Shown here: positions 31,268-41,709 of the stretch, piece by piece
Layout: every line of letters starts with the position of its first letter
Numbering within the stretch: position 1 is the stretch's first letter
Source of the DNA: Rhodobacteraceae bacterium HIMB11
GTDB lineage: Bacteria; Pseudomonadota; Alphaproteobacteria; Rhodobacterales; Rhodobacteraceae
Length of the DNA stretch: 64,000 nucleotides
NCBI GenBank assembly: GCA_000472185.1
Contig: AVDB01000010.1
Location: 40,998-104,997, forward strand
Reading direction: 5' to 3'
Program-made: the position numbers and the translations under genes
Notes under the pieces: model-generated
The model's database searches: none
The model's input: the letters and a program-made list of their open reading frames with translations, nothing else
What the model was told of the DNA's origin: nothing

Positions 31268-31725
31268 AGCTCTTTAATTGCCTCTAAAACTGCCTCGACG
31301 TGTCCGGGCACCTTGACCTTGCGCCATTCGCGCACGACCTGACCTTCACCATTGATCAAAAAGGTTGAACGTTCGATACCCATGTAGGTCTTGCCATACA
31401 TCGACTTTTCTTTCCAGACCCCAAAATCCTCGGAAACAGTGCCGTTTTCATCGGACAACAGCGGCACAGTCAGCGATTGTTTTTCAACAAATTTGTCCTG
31501 CGCTTTCACAGGGTCCTTTGAAATGCCCACGATGTTATATCCAAGCGCCTTAAACTCTGCCTGTGCCTCGCTAAATCCAATTGATTCTTTGGTGCAGCCC
31601 GGCGTATTCGCCTTGGGGTAGAAAAACAGTACAACGCCATTGGGGCGCAAATCAGCAAGGTTAAGCATTTCACCGCCGTCGCGGGGTAAATTTACCTCTG
31701 GTGCTGGATAAGGTGTGTCGGACAT
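31264..31725 (-). CDS. bcp: Peroxiredoxin of the BCP/PrxQ group
   Basis: The 153-residue thiol peroxidase has its peroxidatic Cys in the TPGCTKES motif (about residue 44). The resolving Cys often found five residues later is absent (the segment reads CTKESIGF), and no other Cys follows, so it should act as a one-Cys enzyme. It detoxifies hydroperoxides in the cytoplasm. Cotranscribed with the DUF455 gene by a 4-bp overlap. Confidence 0.92.
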   Translation of the reverse strand: MSDTPYPAPEVNLPRDGGEMLNLADLRPNGVVLFFYPKANTPGCTKESIGFSEAQAEFKALGYNIVGISKDPVKAQDKFVEKQSLTVPLLSDENGTVSEDFGVWKEKSMYGKTYMGIERSTFLINGEGQVVREWRKVKVPGHVEAVLEAIKEL

Positions 31726-31802
31726 ATTATGCTCCTTCTAAAGTCACGTGGTTTAGGGCAGATCTAGGCCGTATCTAGCGTGAAAAAAGAGCGGAGTTCA
31801 AT

Positions 31803-34800
31803 TTGTCATCTGTTGGTGCAGGTCTATCACACTGGCTGCGGACGCATCCTGCCACACGGATGGTTCTGGCATTGATCATCACGTTGATTGCAACGTCGGT
31901 AGTGTTGATGATTGCGGCCGTCGTGATGTTAAAACAGCGTGAAGTCGATTTGCCCGAACAGCTGCGCATGCGATTGTTGGCGGATGTGAATGCGATGACC
32001 GCGCCCGTGCAAATCACAACGGATCGGGTGTCGTTGACCCTCTCTGATGATTTTCAACCCGTGCTTACGTTGCAGTCGGTGAAGGTGGCAGATCAAAATG
32101 CGACGCAGATCGTGGCAGTTGATTACGCGGTGACCGAGGCATCTCTTGCCGCCCTGTTTTTGGGCGAGCTGAAATTACAGCGTCTGTCGGTTGAGGGGGT
32201 ACAGGTTCCGATTTCACGTACCGAAACAGGACAGGTGGGATTGGTCCTTCAGCCTGATGTTGGGCCTGATGCTGCAACGGCGGGCGCCTTTGATGTTGCC
32301 AAAACGTTGGAAACGGTTCTGACCCTGCCTCAGTTAGATGAATTCAAAACGCTTGAAATTTTTGGGATCACGATTGAATACGATGATTCGTTGACCAATA
32401 AAACCTACGTGGTGGATGGGGCGCGTGCCACATTGGATCGAACTGGTGATGCGCTAAAGGTGTTTTCAGATTTTGCATTGATCACGGGTGGGGCAAATGT
32501 GGCCACAGTAGAAATGACATATGCCAAGACATTGGGTCAGGCCGCAGGGGACTACGGCGTAACCATTGATCAACTGCCCGCCCAAGATGTGGCAGGGCAG
32601 GCCCCATTTTTGTCCTGGCTTGCCGCCCTTGATGCACCGATTTCGGGATCAATCCGCGGCGGTTGGGATGAAAGTTTTGCAATTACACCCACCAGCGCGA
32701 CATTGGAAATTGGCCGCGGGCGTGTGAAACCGACCGAGGGCACACGTCCAGTCGCCTTTGATGGGGCCAAGGCCTATTTAACCTATGATCCTGCAACACA
32801 AATGATGACGTTAGATCAAGTGCGCGTTGACAGCCGCGAATTGCAACTGTCGGCCTCTGCCTACCTAAAGGCATCGATTAGCGAGGGCGTCGCAGAAGAT
32901 TTTGAAGGCCATATCGACATTGCCGATCTGTCGGCAAATCCGTTAGGCTCCTTGATTGAACCGTTCAAAAGCCAAGACGGACATGTGGATTTTCGCCTGT
33001 CCCTTGATCCGTTCCAAATTGAAGTGGCCGAGGCCTATATTCGTGAATTGGACGAAGGGTCTGATGGATATGCAAACGGTGTTATCACCGCGCGGCCAGA
33101 GGGGTGGGAATTGCGCGTCAATGCCTTTACCCCGCGCGTGGGGCTGCGCAAGGTTCTGTCCGCATGGCCCATTGATTTTAAGGCCAATCCGCGCAAATGG
33201 ATCGACGATCATATTTCGGCAGGCGCGCTGGTGGATTTTGAATTTTCATTGCATCGCCTGCCAAATGAATTGCCAGTGATCCACTATTCCATGGGTTTTG
33301 AGGATTTGGTCATGGCCCCCTTTGCCGATGCCCCGCCCATTCAGGGGCTGTCGGGGCATTTGTCCAGTCATGATTTCATTTTGTCCCTTGAAACCGATGC
33401 GGGATATATTGAAACACCCACTGGGCGCGTCGATGTTGGGGGATCGCGTTATACCATCCCCAACGGTCGGATCAAACCATCGCTTGCCGAAGTTAACTTG
33501 CAAATTGATGGCGCATACGAAGATGTGCTTTGGGTTCTAAATCACCCTCCTGTGTCCCTATCAAAACGGGTGCCTGCCAACCTAGATTTAACAACGGGTC
33601 GTGTGATTGGCACGGTCGATATGTCGTTTTTGCTGTCCAAAACCGAGGCTGCAAAATCGCTGAAATATTCCGCGGCTGGACGCATGTATAATGCACGGTC
33701 CAAATTTGACGTTCTGTCCAACCAGATCACATCCGATGCAGTGGATATCACAATTGATGATCTGATGTTCACGCTCAGTGGTCCTGCTGAACTTGGTGGA
33801 ATTCAATCCGAAATGCGGTTTGTTTCCTCGCTTGATCCAAAACGTGATGTGCGTCCGCAGTTGAACGCGAATTTGCGCGTATCAGATCGGGATTTGACGG
33901 GGTTGGGCGTTGCATTGCCGCAGGATTTGCTGCGTGGAACGGCGGCGGCGGAATTGGTCGTTGATTTTCCAAAAGGGGCGGCACCACAATATCGTATCAC
34001 CTCTGACATGGTGGGGTTTGGGGCGCGTATTCCAACCCTAGGCTGGCGCAAATCAACAAATGCCAAGGGGCAGTTTCGTTTGGATGGTCGACTGGGTGAA
34101 ACCTCGAAAATCGACGGTATAACCTATTCTGGTCAGGGACTTGAGGCCGTGGCCGATGTGATTGTGTCCAATGGGGCCTATGCGGGGGTTAACCTGACCA
34201 AATTGCGTGTTGGGGATTGGTTCAACACGGGTTTGCGGATTGCGAAAAACGGGGCGCTGAGCATTACCTCAGGCACCGTCAAACTTGCCGATTTTCTAGA
34301 ACGACGTCAAAGTGGATCGGGGTCGAACACGAGCACAGAAATCGCATTAGACCAACTGATTATTGATCCCAAGAATTCTGTGTCGAATTTTCGGGCCTCG
34401 CTGAACCAAAAGGGTTTGGGTCCCTTTTCGGGGGCGATTAACGGGGCGCCTATTGCAGGGCGTTTATACGCCACACCTCTTGGACCAGGCATTGAGGTGG
34501 TCAGCACAGATGCCGCAGGGGTCTTGATGGCAACAGATGTTGTAAAACGGGCCACGGGTGGGTCGCTTCAAATGCAATTAACGCCCACATCGCGCAAGGG
34601 GGAATTGGACGGAACCATCGCCATTCGTGACATACGTGTTCAAAATTCATCCGTTTTGTTAGAGATATTGAACGCAATCAGCATTGTTGGATTGTTGGAT
34701 CAACTGGGCGGGCCTGGCATGTCACTGGATGAGGTCGACGTGACATTCCGCAACACGCCAGAACAGGTTGTGATTGAATCAGCAACCGCCTTTGGCCCAT

Positions 34801-35057
34801 CGGTTGGAATTTCAGTGGATGGTTATTTTTTCAAACAGCTGGAGCAATTGGATTTACAGGGCGTCATTTCCCCGATTTATGCCCTCAATGCGGTGGGTGC
34901 GCTGATTTCGGGCAAGGGGCAGGGGTTGATTGGATTTAACTTTACCATTCGTGGGGAAACCGATAAACCGCGCGTCGTGTTGAACCCGCTGTCGGCGTTT
35001 ACGCCCTCGCTTTTTCGTGAAATATTCCGCCGTCCGGCCCCCAATTTGGAAAAGTAA
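31803..35057 (+). CDS. Large AsmA/YhdP-like inner-membrane protein
   Basis: The 1084-residue product has one transmembrane helix at about residues 20-43, followed by a very long beta-rich periplasmic region and an AsmA-like C-terminal domain ([22 protein letters not shown], then [11 protein letters not shown]). Such proteins form hydrophobic grooves that bridge the periplasm and move phospholipids to the outer membrane. The annotated start is a TTG with a GGAG site; an ATG at 31860 is possible but would cut into the membrane helix. The stop overlaps the queA start by one base (TAATG). Confidence 0.87.
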   Translation: MSSVGAGLSHWLRTHPATRMVLALIITLIATSVVLMIAAVVMLKQREVDLPEQLRMRLLADVNAMTAPVQITTDRVSLTLSDDFQPVLTLQSVKVADQNATQIVAVDYAVTEASLAALFLGELKLQRLSVEGVQVPISRTETGQVGLVLQPDVGPDAATAGAFDVAKTLETVLTLPQLDEFKTLEIFGITIEYDDSLTNKTYVVDGARATLDRTGDALKVFSDFALITGGANVATVEMTYAKTLGQAAGDYGVTIDQLPAQDVAGQAPFLSWLAALDAPISGSIRGGWDESFAITPTSATLEIGRGRVKPTEGTRPVAFDGAKAYLTYDPATQMMTLDQVRVDSRELQLSASAYLKASISEGVAEDFEGHIDIADLSANPLGSLIEPFKSQDGHVDFRLSLDPFQIEVAEAYIRELDEGSDGYANGVITARPEGWELRVNAFTPRVGLRKVLSAWPIDFKANPRKWIDDHISAGALVDFEFSLHRLPNELPVIHYSMGFEDLVMAPFADAPPIQGLSGHLSSHDFILSLETDAGYIETPTGRVDVGGSRYTIPNGRIKPSLAEVNLQIDGAYEDVLWVLNHPPVSLSKRVPANLDLTTGRVIGTVDMSFLLSKTEAAKSLKYSAAGRMYNARSKFDVLSNQITSDAVDITIDDLMFTLSGPAELGGIQSEMRFVSSLDPKRDVRPQLNANLRVSDRDLTGLGVALPQDLLRGTAAAELVVDFPKGAAPQYRITSDMVGFGARIPTLGWRKSTNAKGQFRLDGRLGETSKIDGITYSGQGLEAVADVIVSNGAYAGVNLTKLRVGDWFNTGLRIAKNGALSITSGTVKLADFLERRQSGSGSNTSTEIALDQLIIDPKNSVSNFRASLNQKGLGPFSGAINGAPIAGRLYATPLGPGIEVVSTDAAGVLMATDVVKRATGGSLQMQLTPTSRKGELDGTIAIRDIRVQNSSVLLEILNAISIVGLLDQLGGPGMSLDEVDVTFRNTPEQVVIESATAFGPSVGISVDGYFFKQLEQLDLQGVISPIYALNAVGALISGKGQGLIGFNFTIRGETDKPRVVLNPLSAFTPSLFREIFRRPAPNLEK

Positions 35058-36109
35058 TGAAGCTTTCTGATTTCGACTTTGATTTGCCCGAGGATTTAAT
35101 TGCCACGCGGCCAATGACCCCGCGCAGTGCGGCCAAGTTGCTGTTTGCACAGGGCGATGCATTTCATGACAAAACTGTTGGTGATTTGCTGGATCTGTTT
35201 CAAGCGGGCGATCGTTTGGTTTTGAATAATACCCGTGTGGTTCCCGCGCGCCTGACCGGTGTACGCAAACGCCATGGCGTCCAAGGTGGAACCGGTGAAG
35301 CCAAGATCGAAGTTACCCTGCTGAACGCAGATACGGATGGGTTCTGGAGTGCGCTGATCAAACCCCTGCGCAAGGTTCAGGTGGGCGAGGTGATTACATT
35401 CAGTGATCAGTTTCATGCAGAACTTTGCGGAAAACGTGATGGTCAGGCCATATTGCGCTTTAACCTAACAGGGGATGCATTTGATGCCGCTCTGGAACAG
35501 GCAGGTGCCATGCCCTTGCCCCCCTATATCGCATCCAAGCGTGCGGCAGATGAACAGGATAAAGAGGATTATCAAACTGTTTTTGCAAAACATCGCGGAT
35601 CCGTGGCCGCGCCAACAGCCTCGCTTCATTTTGATGAAGGGCTGCTGGATGCGCTGATCGCCAAGGGCGTTGATATCACTTATGTCACCCTGCATGTGGG
35701 TGCAGGCACATTTTTGCCTGTGAAAGTCGATGATGTCACAACCCATAAAATGCACAAAGAGCGGGGCGAAGTTACCCCCGAGGCTGCCGCAGAAATATTG
35801 GCCACGAAATCCGCAGGGGGCCGTGTGATCCCCGTGGGCACAACAGCGTTGCGATTGGTGGAAACCGCAGCGCGTGACACAGGTCAGATTGCCCCGTGGA
35901 AGGGCGCGACCGATATCTTCATTTATCCAGGGTTTGAATTTTATGTGTCCGATGCCTTGATGACCAATTTTCATCTGCCCAAATCCACATTGATTATGTT
36001 GGTCTCTGCCTTTATCGGGGTGGAGCGGACGAGAAAACTTTATACGCATGCGGTCAGTCGGCGCTACAGGTTCTTTTCATATGGTGATGCGTCGCTTTTG
36101 ATCCCTTAA
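35057..36109 (+). CDS. queA: S-adenosylmethionine:tRNA ribosyltransferase-isomerase
   Basis: The 350-residue enzyme transfers and rearranges the ribosyl group of SAM onto preQ1 in tRNA, giving epoxyqueuosine. Family segments are present: [10 protein letters not shown] at the N-terminus, [22 protein letters not shown] and the C-terminal YKRYRF-like [11 protein letters not shown]. It is coupled to the AsmA-like gene by a TAATG overlap. gluQ, which acts on queuosine-tRNA, is also in the window. Confidence 0.97.
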   Translation: MKLSDFDFDLPEDLIATRPMTPRSAAKLLFAQGDAFHDKTVGDLLDLFQAGDRLVLNNTRVVPARLTGVRKRHGVQGGTGEAKIEVTLLNADTDGFWSALIKPLRKVQVGEVITFSDQFHAELCGKRDGQAILRFNLTGDAFDAALEQAGAMPLPPYIASKRAADEQDKEDYQTVFAKHRGSVAAPTASLHFDEGLLDALIAKGVDITYVTLHVGAGTFLPVKVDDVTTHKMHKERGEVTPEAAAEILATKSAGGRVIPVGTTALRLVETAARDTGQIAPWKGATDIFIYPGFEFYVSDALMTNFHLPKSTLIMLVSAFIGVERTRKLYTHAVSRRYRFFSYGDASLLIP

Positions 36110-36155
36110 TCTGATATTATTTTGAGTATGCCATGGCAAAAGTAAGGATGTGGCG

Positions 36156-37421
36156 ATGTTACAGGTTCTCTCAAATACATGGGCGTTACTGCTGGGCATG
36201 TTCCTATTGATGATCGGAAACGGCTTGCAGGGGACATTGTTGGGTGTGCGTGGCGAAATCGAAGGGTTTTCCAATTTGGAAATGTCGATTGTCATGTCGG
36301 CCTATTTCGTTGGGTTCTTGGGCGCCAGCCGCATAGTGCCTGAAATGATCCGCAGGGTTGGCCATGTGCGTGTGTTTGCGGCACTTGGGTCCTTTGTTTC
36401 GGCGGTTCTTATTCTCTATCCTGCGATCCCGCATCCTGTTGCATGGGCAATTGGACGGGCAATCATCGGGTTTTCGTTTTGTGGGGTCTATGTGACGGCC
36501 GAAAGTTGGCTGAACAATGGGGCGAGCAACGAAAATCGGGGGCAGGCGCTGTCCCTATATATGGTTGTGCAGATGATCGGGATCGTCGCGGCCCAAGGTA
36601 TGCTTTTGTTGGCCGATCCATCGGGTTACATCTTATTTGTGGTGATTTCGGTTCTGGTTTCGGTTTCCTTTGCGCCGATCCTGCTGTCCATTTCACCGAC
36701 ACCCGCGTTTGAAGCGACCAAACCTATGCGATTGATGGAATTGATCCGCGTATCGCCATTAGGGTCAGTTGGCATGTTCCTGCTGGGTGGGATTTTTGCG
36801 GCCCAGTTTGGTATGGCCGCGATCTATGGATCACAAATTGGCCTAAGCCTGAGCGAAATTTCCGCATTTGTCGCCTCCTTTTATGTTGGGGCTATGTTGC
36901 TGCAATATCCCATTGGTTGGGTGTCTGATCGCATGGATCGACGGTTTTTGATCGTGATTTGTGCGGCGATTGGGGGTGCTGCATCTCTTTTGGCGATCCT
37001 GACGGGCGGCAACTATTATACACTTTTGGTGGCGGCGTTCTTCGTTGGGGGCATGTCTAATCCGCTGTATTCTCTGTTAATTGCGCATACCAACGACTTT
37101 TTGGAATACGAGGATATGGCCGCTGCATCCGCGGGTCTTTTGTTCCTAAACGGGATTGGCGCGATTGCGGGTCCTTTGATCATCGGTTTCATGATGGAAA
37201 CCATCGGTCCCGTTGGATTTTTCCTATTTATCGCCATTTTGTTGGGGATCATGGGCCTTTATGGGGCTTACCGTATGACACAGCGTCCTGCCATCGCCGC
37301 GGATGATACGTCAAGCTATACACCCGTTGCGCCAACGGCATCGCCCGTCTTGGTCGAAATTGCCCAAGAATACGACATCGAAGTCGCCATCGAAGAGGAA
37401 ACAACACAAGAACAGTCTTAA
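36156..37421 (+). CDS. MFS transporter (YcaD/MFS_1-like)
   Basis: The 421-residue protein has twelve hydrophobic helices of the major facilitator fold. The helix 2-3 loop is RRVGHVRVFAA, and the C-terminal tail (about residues 375-421) is acidic and hydrophilic. The pattern LGVRGEIEGFSN and AESWLNNGASNENRG resembles the E. coli YcaD group. The ATG at 36156 has a TAAGGA site seven bases upstream. The substrate is unknown. It follows queA by 46 bp and may be cotranscribed. Confidence 0.87.
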   Translation: MLQVLSNTWALLLGMFLLMIGNGLQGTLLGVRGEIEGFSNLEMSIVMSAYFVGFLGASRIVPEMIRRVGHVRVFAALGSFVSAVLILYPAIPHPVAWAIGRAIIGFSFCGVYVTAESWLNNGASNENRGQALSLYMVVQMIGIVAAQGMLLLADPSGYILFVVISVLVSVSFAPILLSISPTPAFEATKPMRLMELIRVSPLGSVGMFLLGGIFAAQFGMAAIYGSQIGLSLSEISAFVASFYVGAMLLQYPIGWVSDRMDRRFLIVICAAIGGAASLLAILTGGNYYTLLVAAFFVGGMSNPLYSLLIAHTNDFLEYEDMAAASAGLLFLNGIGAIAGPLIIGFMMETIGPVGFFLFIAILLGIMGLYGAYRMTQRPAIAADDTSSYTPVAPTASPVLVEIAQEYDIEVAIEEETTQEQS

Positions 37422-37519
37422 TCACACGGTTTGTCGCTTTGTCGTAAAACGTGACTTTGTTTTGCGAAATTTTTGTGACACTCTTTCCCCTAGGACAGGG
37501 CATGAGGAGCGTGGTGACA

Positions 37520-38095
37520 ATGAGTGTCGATGCGGTTTTAAAATTTTGGCTGGATGAGGTTGATCAATCCAGCTGGTACAACAGTTCAGAGGCATTAGAT
37601 CAGGAAATCCGAGATCGGTTTTTAGAAACCTGGCATCAGATTATGGAAGGCGGTCACAGTATGTGGTTGACCTATCCATCGGGTGCCTTGGCCTATATCT
37701 TGGTCACCGATCAATTTTCGCGCAATATGTTTCGCGGATCAGGGCAGGCCTTTGCCTCAGATCGGCTGGCGCTGACAGTGACAAAACAATGCGTGACGCA
37801 GAAATGGGATCTCTCCATTGATGCACCTGCGCGACAGTTCTTTTATCTGCCATTGATGCATTCTGAAAACCTGTGTGATCAGGACAGATGCATCCGTTTG
37901 ATGAAGGAGCGGATGCCCCAGACAAGTGAAAATAACCTGCTGCATGCACAGGTGCACCGCGAAGTTATTCGTCAATTTGGCCGCTTTCCCTATCGAAATG
38001 ATGCGCTTGGGCGCAACTATACTGCGTTGGAACGGGAATATTTGGACAATGGCGGCTATGGTATGACATTACGGCAACTTGATAAGGCGTCCTAA
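37520..38095 (+). CDS. DUF924 family protein
   Basis: The 191-residue helical protein has the DUF924 signatures: VLKFWLDE at the start, TDQFSRNMFRG in the middle, FFYLPLMHSE and the late FGRFPYRNDALGR. The family is predicted to have a TPR-like helical fold, with unknown function. AGGAG lies ten bases before the ATG at 37520; nearby in-frame GTGs are less well placed. It stands just before lpd, with an intervening region rich in palindromes. Confidence 0.87.
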   Translation: MSVDAVLKFWLDEVDQSSWYNSSEALDQEIRDRFLETWHQIMEGGHSMWLTYPSGALAYILVTDQFSRNMFRGSGQAFASDRLALTVTKQCVTQKWDLSIDAPARQFFYLPLMHSENLCDQDRCIRLMKERMPQTSENNLLHAQVHREVIRQFGRFPYRNDALGRNYTALEREYLDNGGYGMTLRQLDKAS

Positions 38096-38120
38096 GCATA
38101 GCTCATCTGTTGATGTGAAA

Positions 38121-38158
38121 TTAAAAATAGTTTAACGTTAAACGGAATTTAAAATTCC
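38121..38158 (+). promoter_or_regulatory. CtrA-type box and two palindromes ahead of lpd
   Basis: TTAA-AAATAGT-TTAA at 38121-38135 is an exact TTAA-N7-TTAA match to the CtrA consensus. It overlaps a perfect 14-bp palindrome, GTTTAACGTTAAAC (38130-38143). A second palindrome, GGAATTT-A-AAATTCC (38144-38158), follows at once and ends beside the GGAG ribosome site of lpd. These look like operator or leader structures. Confidence 0.5.
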
Positions 38159-38168
38159 GGAGTTAAAC

Positions 38169-39563
38169 ATGTCGTCTCATTCCTTTGATGTTGTTGTTAT
38201 TGGTGCTGGTCCTGGGGGCTATGTTGCTGCAATTCGTGCGGCGCAATTGGGTTTAAAAACCGCAATCATCGAACGTGAACATATGGGCGGCATCTGCCTG
38301 AACTGGGGGTGTATTCCAACCAAGGCGCTGTTGCGGTCCTCTGAGGTCTTTCATCTGATGCATAGGGCCAAGGAATTTGGCCTGTCTGCCTCGGGCATTT
38401 CGTATGATTTGGATGCGGTGGTAAAACGGTCCCGTGCGGTGTCAAAGCAGTTGAACCAAGGCGTCACGCATTTGTTGAAAAAGAACAAAGTGACGGCGTT
38501 CATGGGCGCAGCCACGCTAACGGGGAAAGAGCAGGTTGAGGTTACGACGGAGAAAGGCGTTGAATCCCTAAACGGTAAAAACGTTATCTTGGCCACAGGG
38601 GCGCGTGCACGCGAACTTCCGGGACTTGAGGCCGATGGCGATTTGGTTTGGACATACAAGCACGCGCTGACACCAAAACGCATGCCCAAAAAGTTGCTGG
38701 TCATCGGATCAGGCGCGATCGGGATTGAATTTGCATCCTTCTATAACACCTTGGGTGCGGATACGACCGTGGTCGAGGTGATGGATCGTGTCCTGCCTGT
38801 TGAGGATGAAGAGATTTCAAAATTTGCGAAAAAGCAGTTTGAAAAGCAAGGGATGAAAATCCGCGAAAAGGCGATGGTTAAGAAACTGGATCGTGGCAAT
38901 TGCAAGGTGACCGCCTATATCGAACAGGGTGGTAAAACCACGACCGAGGATTTTGATACGGTGATTTCCGCTGTTGGCATTGTGGGCAATGTCGAGGATT
39001 TGGGGCTTGAAGCGCTTGGTGTCACCATTGATCGCACCCATGTTGTGACAGACGAATATTGCCGCACGGGCGTTGATGGCCTGTTTGCAATCGGCGATGT
39101 TGCGGGTGCGCCATGGTTGGCGCACAAGGCCAGCCACGAAGGTGTCATGGTTGCTGATCTGATCGCGGGGGAAAAGGTACATCCGATCAAACCCAACTCC
39201 ATTGCGGGTTGCACTTATTGCCATCCCCAAGTCGCCAGTGTCGGTTTGACCGAAGCCAAGGCTAAAGAGGTGGGATATAAGGTTAAAGTGGGCCGTTTCC
39301 CATTCATCGGCAATGGTAAGGCGATCGCATTGGGCGAACCAGAGGGCATGGTGAAAACCATTTTTGACAAAAAAACGGGCGAGTTGCTGGGCGCACATAT
39401 GGTGGGCGCAGAAGTGACCGAAATGATCCAAGGATACGTGATCGGTCAACAGTTGGAAACCACGGAAGAAGACCTAATGCACACCGTCTTCCCGCACCCG
39501 ACCTTGTCCGAAATGATGCACGAATCCGTGCTGGATGCCTATGGCCGCGTGATCCATATGTAA
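38169..39563 (+). CDS. lpd: Dihydrolipoyl dehydrogenase
   Basis: The 464-residue flavoprotein reoxidises dihydrolipoamide on 2-oxoacid dehydrogenase or glycine-cleavage complexes. The FAD motif GAGPGGY, the redox disulfide GGICLNWGC (Cys 43 and 48), the NAD motif GSGAIGIEF and the C-terminal HPTLSE with its catalytic His are all visible. No E1 or E2 gene is adjacent, so it may be a shared or separately controlled E3. Its leader carries palindromes and a CtrA-like box. Confidence 0.96.
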   Translation: MSSHSFDVVVIGAGPGGYVAAIRAAQLGLKTAIIEREHMGGICLNWGCIPTKALLRSSEVFHLMHRAKEFGLSASGISYDLDAVVKRSRAVSKQLNQGVTHLLKKNKVTAFMGAATLTGKEQVEVTTEKGVESLNGKNVILATGARARELPGLEADGDLVWTYKHALTPKRMPKKLLVIGSGAIGIEFASFYNTLGADTTVVEVMDRVLPVEDEEISKFAKKQFEKQGMKIREKAMVKKLDRGNCKVTAYIEQGGKTTTEDFDTVISAVGIVGNVEDLGLEALGVTIDRTHVVTDEYCRTGVDGLFAIGDVAGAPWLAHKASHEGVMVADLIAGEKVHPIKPNSIAGCTYCHPQVASVGLTEAKAKEVGYKVKVGRFPFIGNGKAIALGEPEGMVKTIFDKKTGELLGAHMVGAEVTEMIQGYVIGQQLETTEEDLMHTVFPHPTLSEMMHESVLDAYGRVIHM

Positions 39564-39660
39564 GCGACAATGACCGTCGCTGCCTGCGTTTGGCTTGGGG
39601 ATCGCTATAAGATAGATATCAATGCTAAGCGTTTTACGGTGAAATAGTCTAACTCAATAT

Positions 39661-39686
39661 AAAAGGCGCAGGAAACTGCGCCTTTT
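39661..39686. terminator. Bidirectional terminator between lpd and the C1-transfer operon
   Basis: AAAAGGCGCAG (39661-39671) and CTGCGCCTTTT (39676-39686) form a perfect 11-bp stem with a 4-base loop, A-rich on one side and T-rich on the other. It can serve the converging lpd and methyltransferase transcripts. Confidence 0.9.
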
Positions 39687-39708
39687 CTTTATAATATCCG
39701 TCTTTTGA

Positions 39709-40767
39709 TTACGCGCGACGGCGACCGCCGCGACGGCCACCACGGCCCCCTGCGGCCGCATCACCTGATCCAGTAGGTTTGTTGAATGCAATCCATGCGC
39801 CACCATGGGCGTCATTGTTTGTCAACAGGTTGGCGGCGCGGATGGCCTCCATCTCTTTGCCTGCGCGTGGTTTGGTTGAACCAAGGCCAAACATCTGAAC
39901 AAACGCCTCATCCTCCATATCCGCAGGCAGGATGATGCCAGCGGCTTCAACCTCGGCCTTTTTCTCGGCGATCTTTTTCTGTGTGACGGGCAGGGCGACG
40001 GGGTTCATGATCGCCGATGTCATACCCGCACCCATTGCCATAGGTAGGAATGCGTTGTTGATGCCATGACGGTTTGGCAGGCCAAAGGAAATGTTTGACG
40101 CGCCACATGTTGTGTTCACGCCCAATTCCTCGCGCAGTTTGCGTACCAATGCAAACACCTGATTGCCTGCTGTTGCCATCGCACCAATGGGCATAACCAA
40201 TGGGTCAACCACGATGTCATGTGCAGGGATGCCGAAATCGGCCGCGCGTTCTACGATTTTCTTGGCAACGGCGAAACGCACCTCTGGGTCTTCTGAAATC
40301 CCGGTGTCGTCGTTTGAGATCGCAACAACAGGAACATTGTATTTTTTGACCAAAGGAAGAACGAATTCCAAACGCTCTTCTTCACCTGTGACAGAGTTCA
40401 GCAAGGGACGCCCCTCGGCCGCTTGCAAACCTGCTTCCAATGCTTCTGGGACCGAACTGTCAATACATAGGGGCACGTCTGTCAAACCCTGAACCAGATT
40501 GATCAATGCTGTCATCAAGGGGGGTTCAGTTTCGTTTGGGTTGGGGTTTGAATTGTAAACGACGCCTGCGTTGATATCCAAAATATTCGCACCCGCCATC
40601 ACCTGCGCCAAGGCGTCTTTTTCAACGGTGGAATAATCCCCCGCTTCCAATTCCGCAGCAAGCTTTTTGCGCCCAGTTGGGTTGATGCGTTCACCAATCA
40701 CACAAAACGGTTGGTCAAATCCCAAGACGGCCGTTTTTGTTTTTGATTCAACGACAGTTTTTACCAT
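39709..40767 (-). CDS. Methyltetrahydrofolate:corrinoid methyltransferase (MtgC/MetH-like)
   Basis: The 352-residue pterin-binding TIM-barrel protein moves a methyl group between methylcorrinoid protein and tetrahydrofolate. Family segments include VIGERINPTGR, ILDINAGVVYNSNPN, CIDSSVP and ISNDDTGISEDP. It ends with an Arg/Gly-rich tail (GGRGGRRGGRRRA). The gene is last in an operon with an MTHFR-like gene 12 bp upstream and a 'virulence factor' gene. No corrinoid protein is in the window. The direction is probably methylcorrinoid to THF during betaine breakdown. Confidence 0.9.
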   Translation of the reverse strand: MVKTVVESKTKTAVLGFDQPFCVIGERINPTGRKKLAAELEAGDYSTVEKDALAQVMAGANILDINAGVVYNSNPNPNETEPPLMTALINLVQGLTDVPLCIDSSVPEALEAGLQAAEGRPLLNSVTGEEERLEFVLPLVKKYNVPVVAISNDDTGISEDPEVRFAVAKKIVERAADFGIPAHDIVVDPLVMPIGAMATAGNQVFALVRKLREELGVNTTCGASNISFGLPNRHGINNAFLPMAMGAGMTSAIMNPVALPVTQKKIAEKKAEVEAAGIILPADMEDEAFVQMFGLGSTKPRAGKEMEAIRAANLLTNNDAHGGAWIAFNKPTGSGDAAAGGRGGRRGGRRRA

Positions 40768-40779
40768 GTCTTTTCTTCC

Positions 40780-41706
40780 TTAAGATGCGTTTGCAGGGAT
40801 GGCAGAACTGCCACCATTGTTATGTGTCCAAACCGCGTTGGTTTTGATCCCACCCAAGGGGAAGAAGTGGACATGTGTGATATTGAAATCAGGGTTCGAG
40901 GCCTTGTGTGCCGCAAGCTCTGCGAGAACCTGAGTGGGTTCATACGGCAATAGCAGTTTTGAAACATCCATTGCGCGTTTTTGCAAAACTTTCAGGGACG
41001 GACCAACGCCACAGGCGATCGCAAATTTGATCAACGTCTGTAGTTTTGCAGGACCCGCGATGCCGATGTGGATCGGCAATGTGATGCCTGCTGCCTTTAG
41101 GTCGTTTGCCCACTGAATAATGGGGCCTGCATCAAAGGCGAATTGGGTCGCAAGCGCCATTTCCGCGTCTGTTGTTTCGTTGAATTTTTGCTTCCACTGA
41201 AGGGCTGCATCTACGTTCTTCATGGATCCATCTGGATCGATGTCTTTGTTCCCCTCTGGGTGGCCTGCAACGTGCAAACGTTTAAAACCTGCTTTGTCAA
41301 ACAGTCCTGTTTCCAACAACTGCATCGAGCTGTCAAAATCCCCATGCGGGTTTGTCACGCCACCTGCCAACAAGAGCGCCTGTTCAACGCCTGCCTCACC
41401 CTGATACTGCGCGATCCAGTTTCCCAATGTCGCGGCATCCTTGATGATGCGCGCGGGGAAGTGGGGCATCACGTCATACCCTTCGTTCGCAATGCGTTTT
41501 GCTGTTGCGACCATATCCTCAATTGGCGTGCCCTCGATATGGGCGATGTAAACACGTGTGCCCTTGGGCAAAAGCGCGCGGAAATCTTGAACCTTTTCCG
41601 CGGTGCGTGGCATCACCTCGATTGAATATCCCTTAAGAAAGGATTCCATTTCGGGTGAAACGGGTGTTTCTTCTTCTGATTTCTTTGCGAAATTAAAAAG
41701 CGCCAT
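40780..41706 (-). CDS. Methylenetetrahydrofolate reductase-like protein
   Basis: The 308-residue TIM-barrel protein shows MTHFR-like features: SIEVMPRTAEKVQ, YIAHIEGT, LLLAGG and IGIAGPAK. In this operon setting it may run oxidatively, taking methyl-THF from betaine demethylation to methylene-THF. It lies 12 bp upstream of the methyltransferase gene and 3 bp downstream of the small 41710 gene, clearly one operon. A separate methionine-synthesis MetF may exist elsewhere. Confidence 0.85.
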   Translation of the reverse strand: MALFNFAKKSEEETPVSPEMESFLKGYSIEVMPRTAEKVQDFRALLPKGTRVYIAHIEGTPIEDMVATAKRIANEGYDVMPHFPARIIKDAATLGNWIAQYQGEAGVEQALLLAGGVTNPHGDFDSSMQLLETGLFDKAGFKRLHVAGHPEGNKDIDPDGSMKNVDAALQWKQKFNETTDAEMALATQFAFDAGPIIQWANDLKAAGITLPIHIGIAGPAKLQTLIKFAIACGVGPSLKVLQKRAMDVSKLLLPYEPTQVLAELAAHKASNPDFNITHVHFFPLGGIKTNAVWTHNNGGSSAIPANAS

Positions 41707-41709
41707 GGA

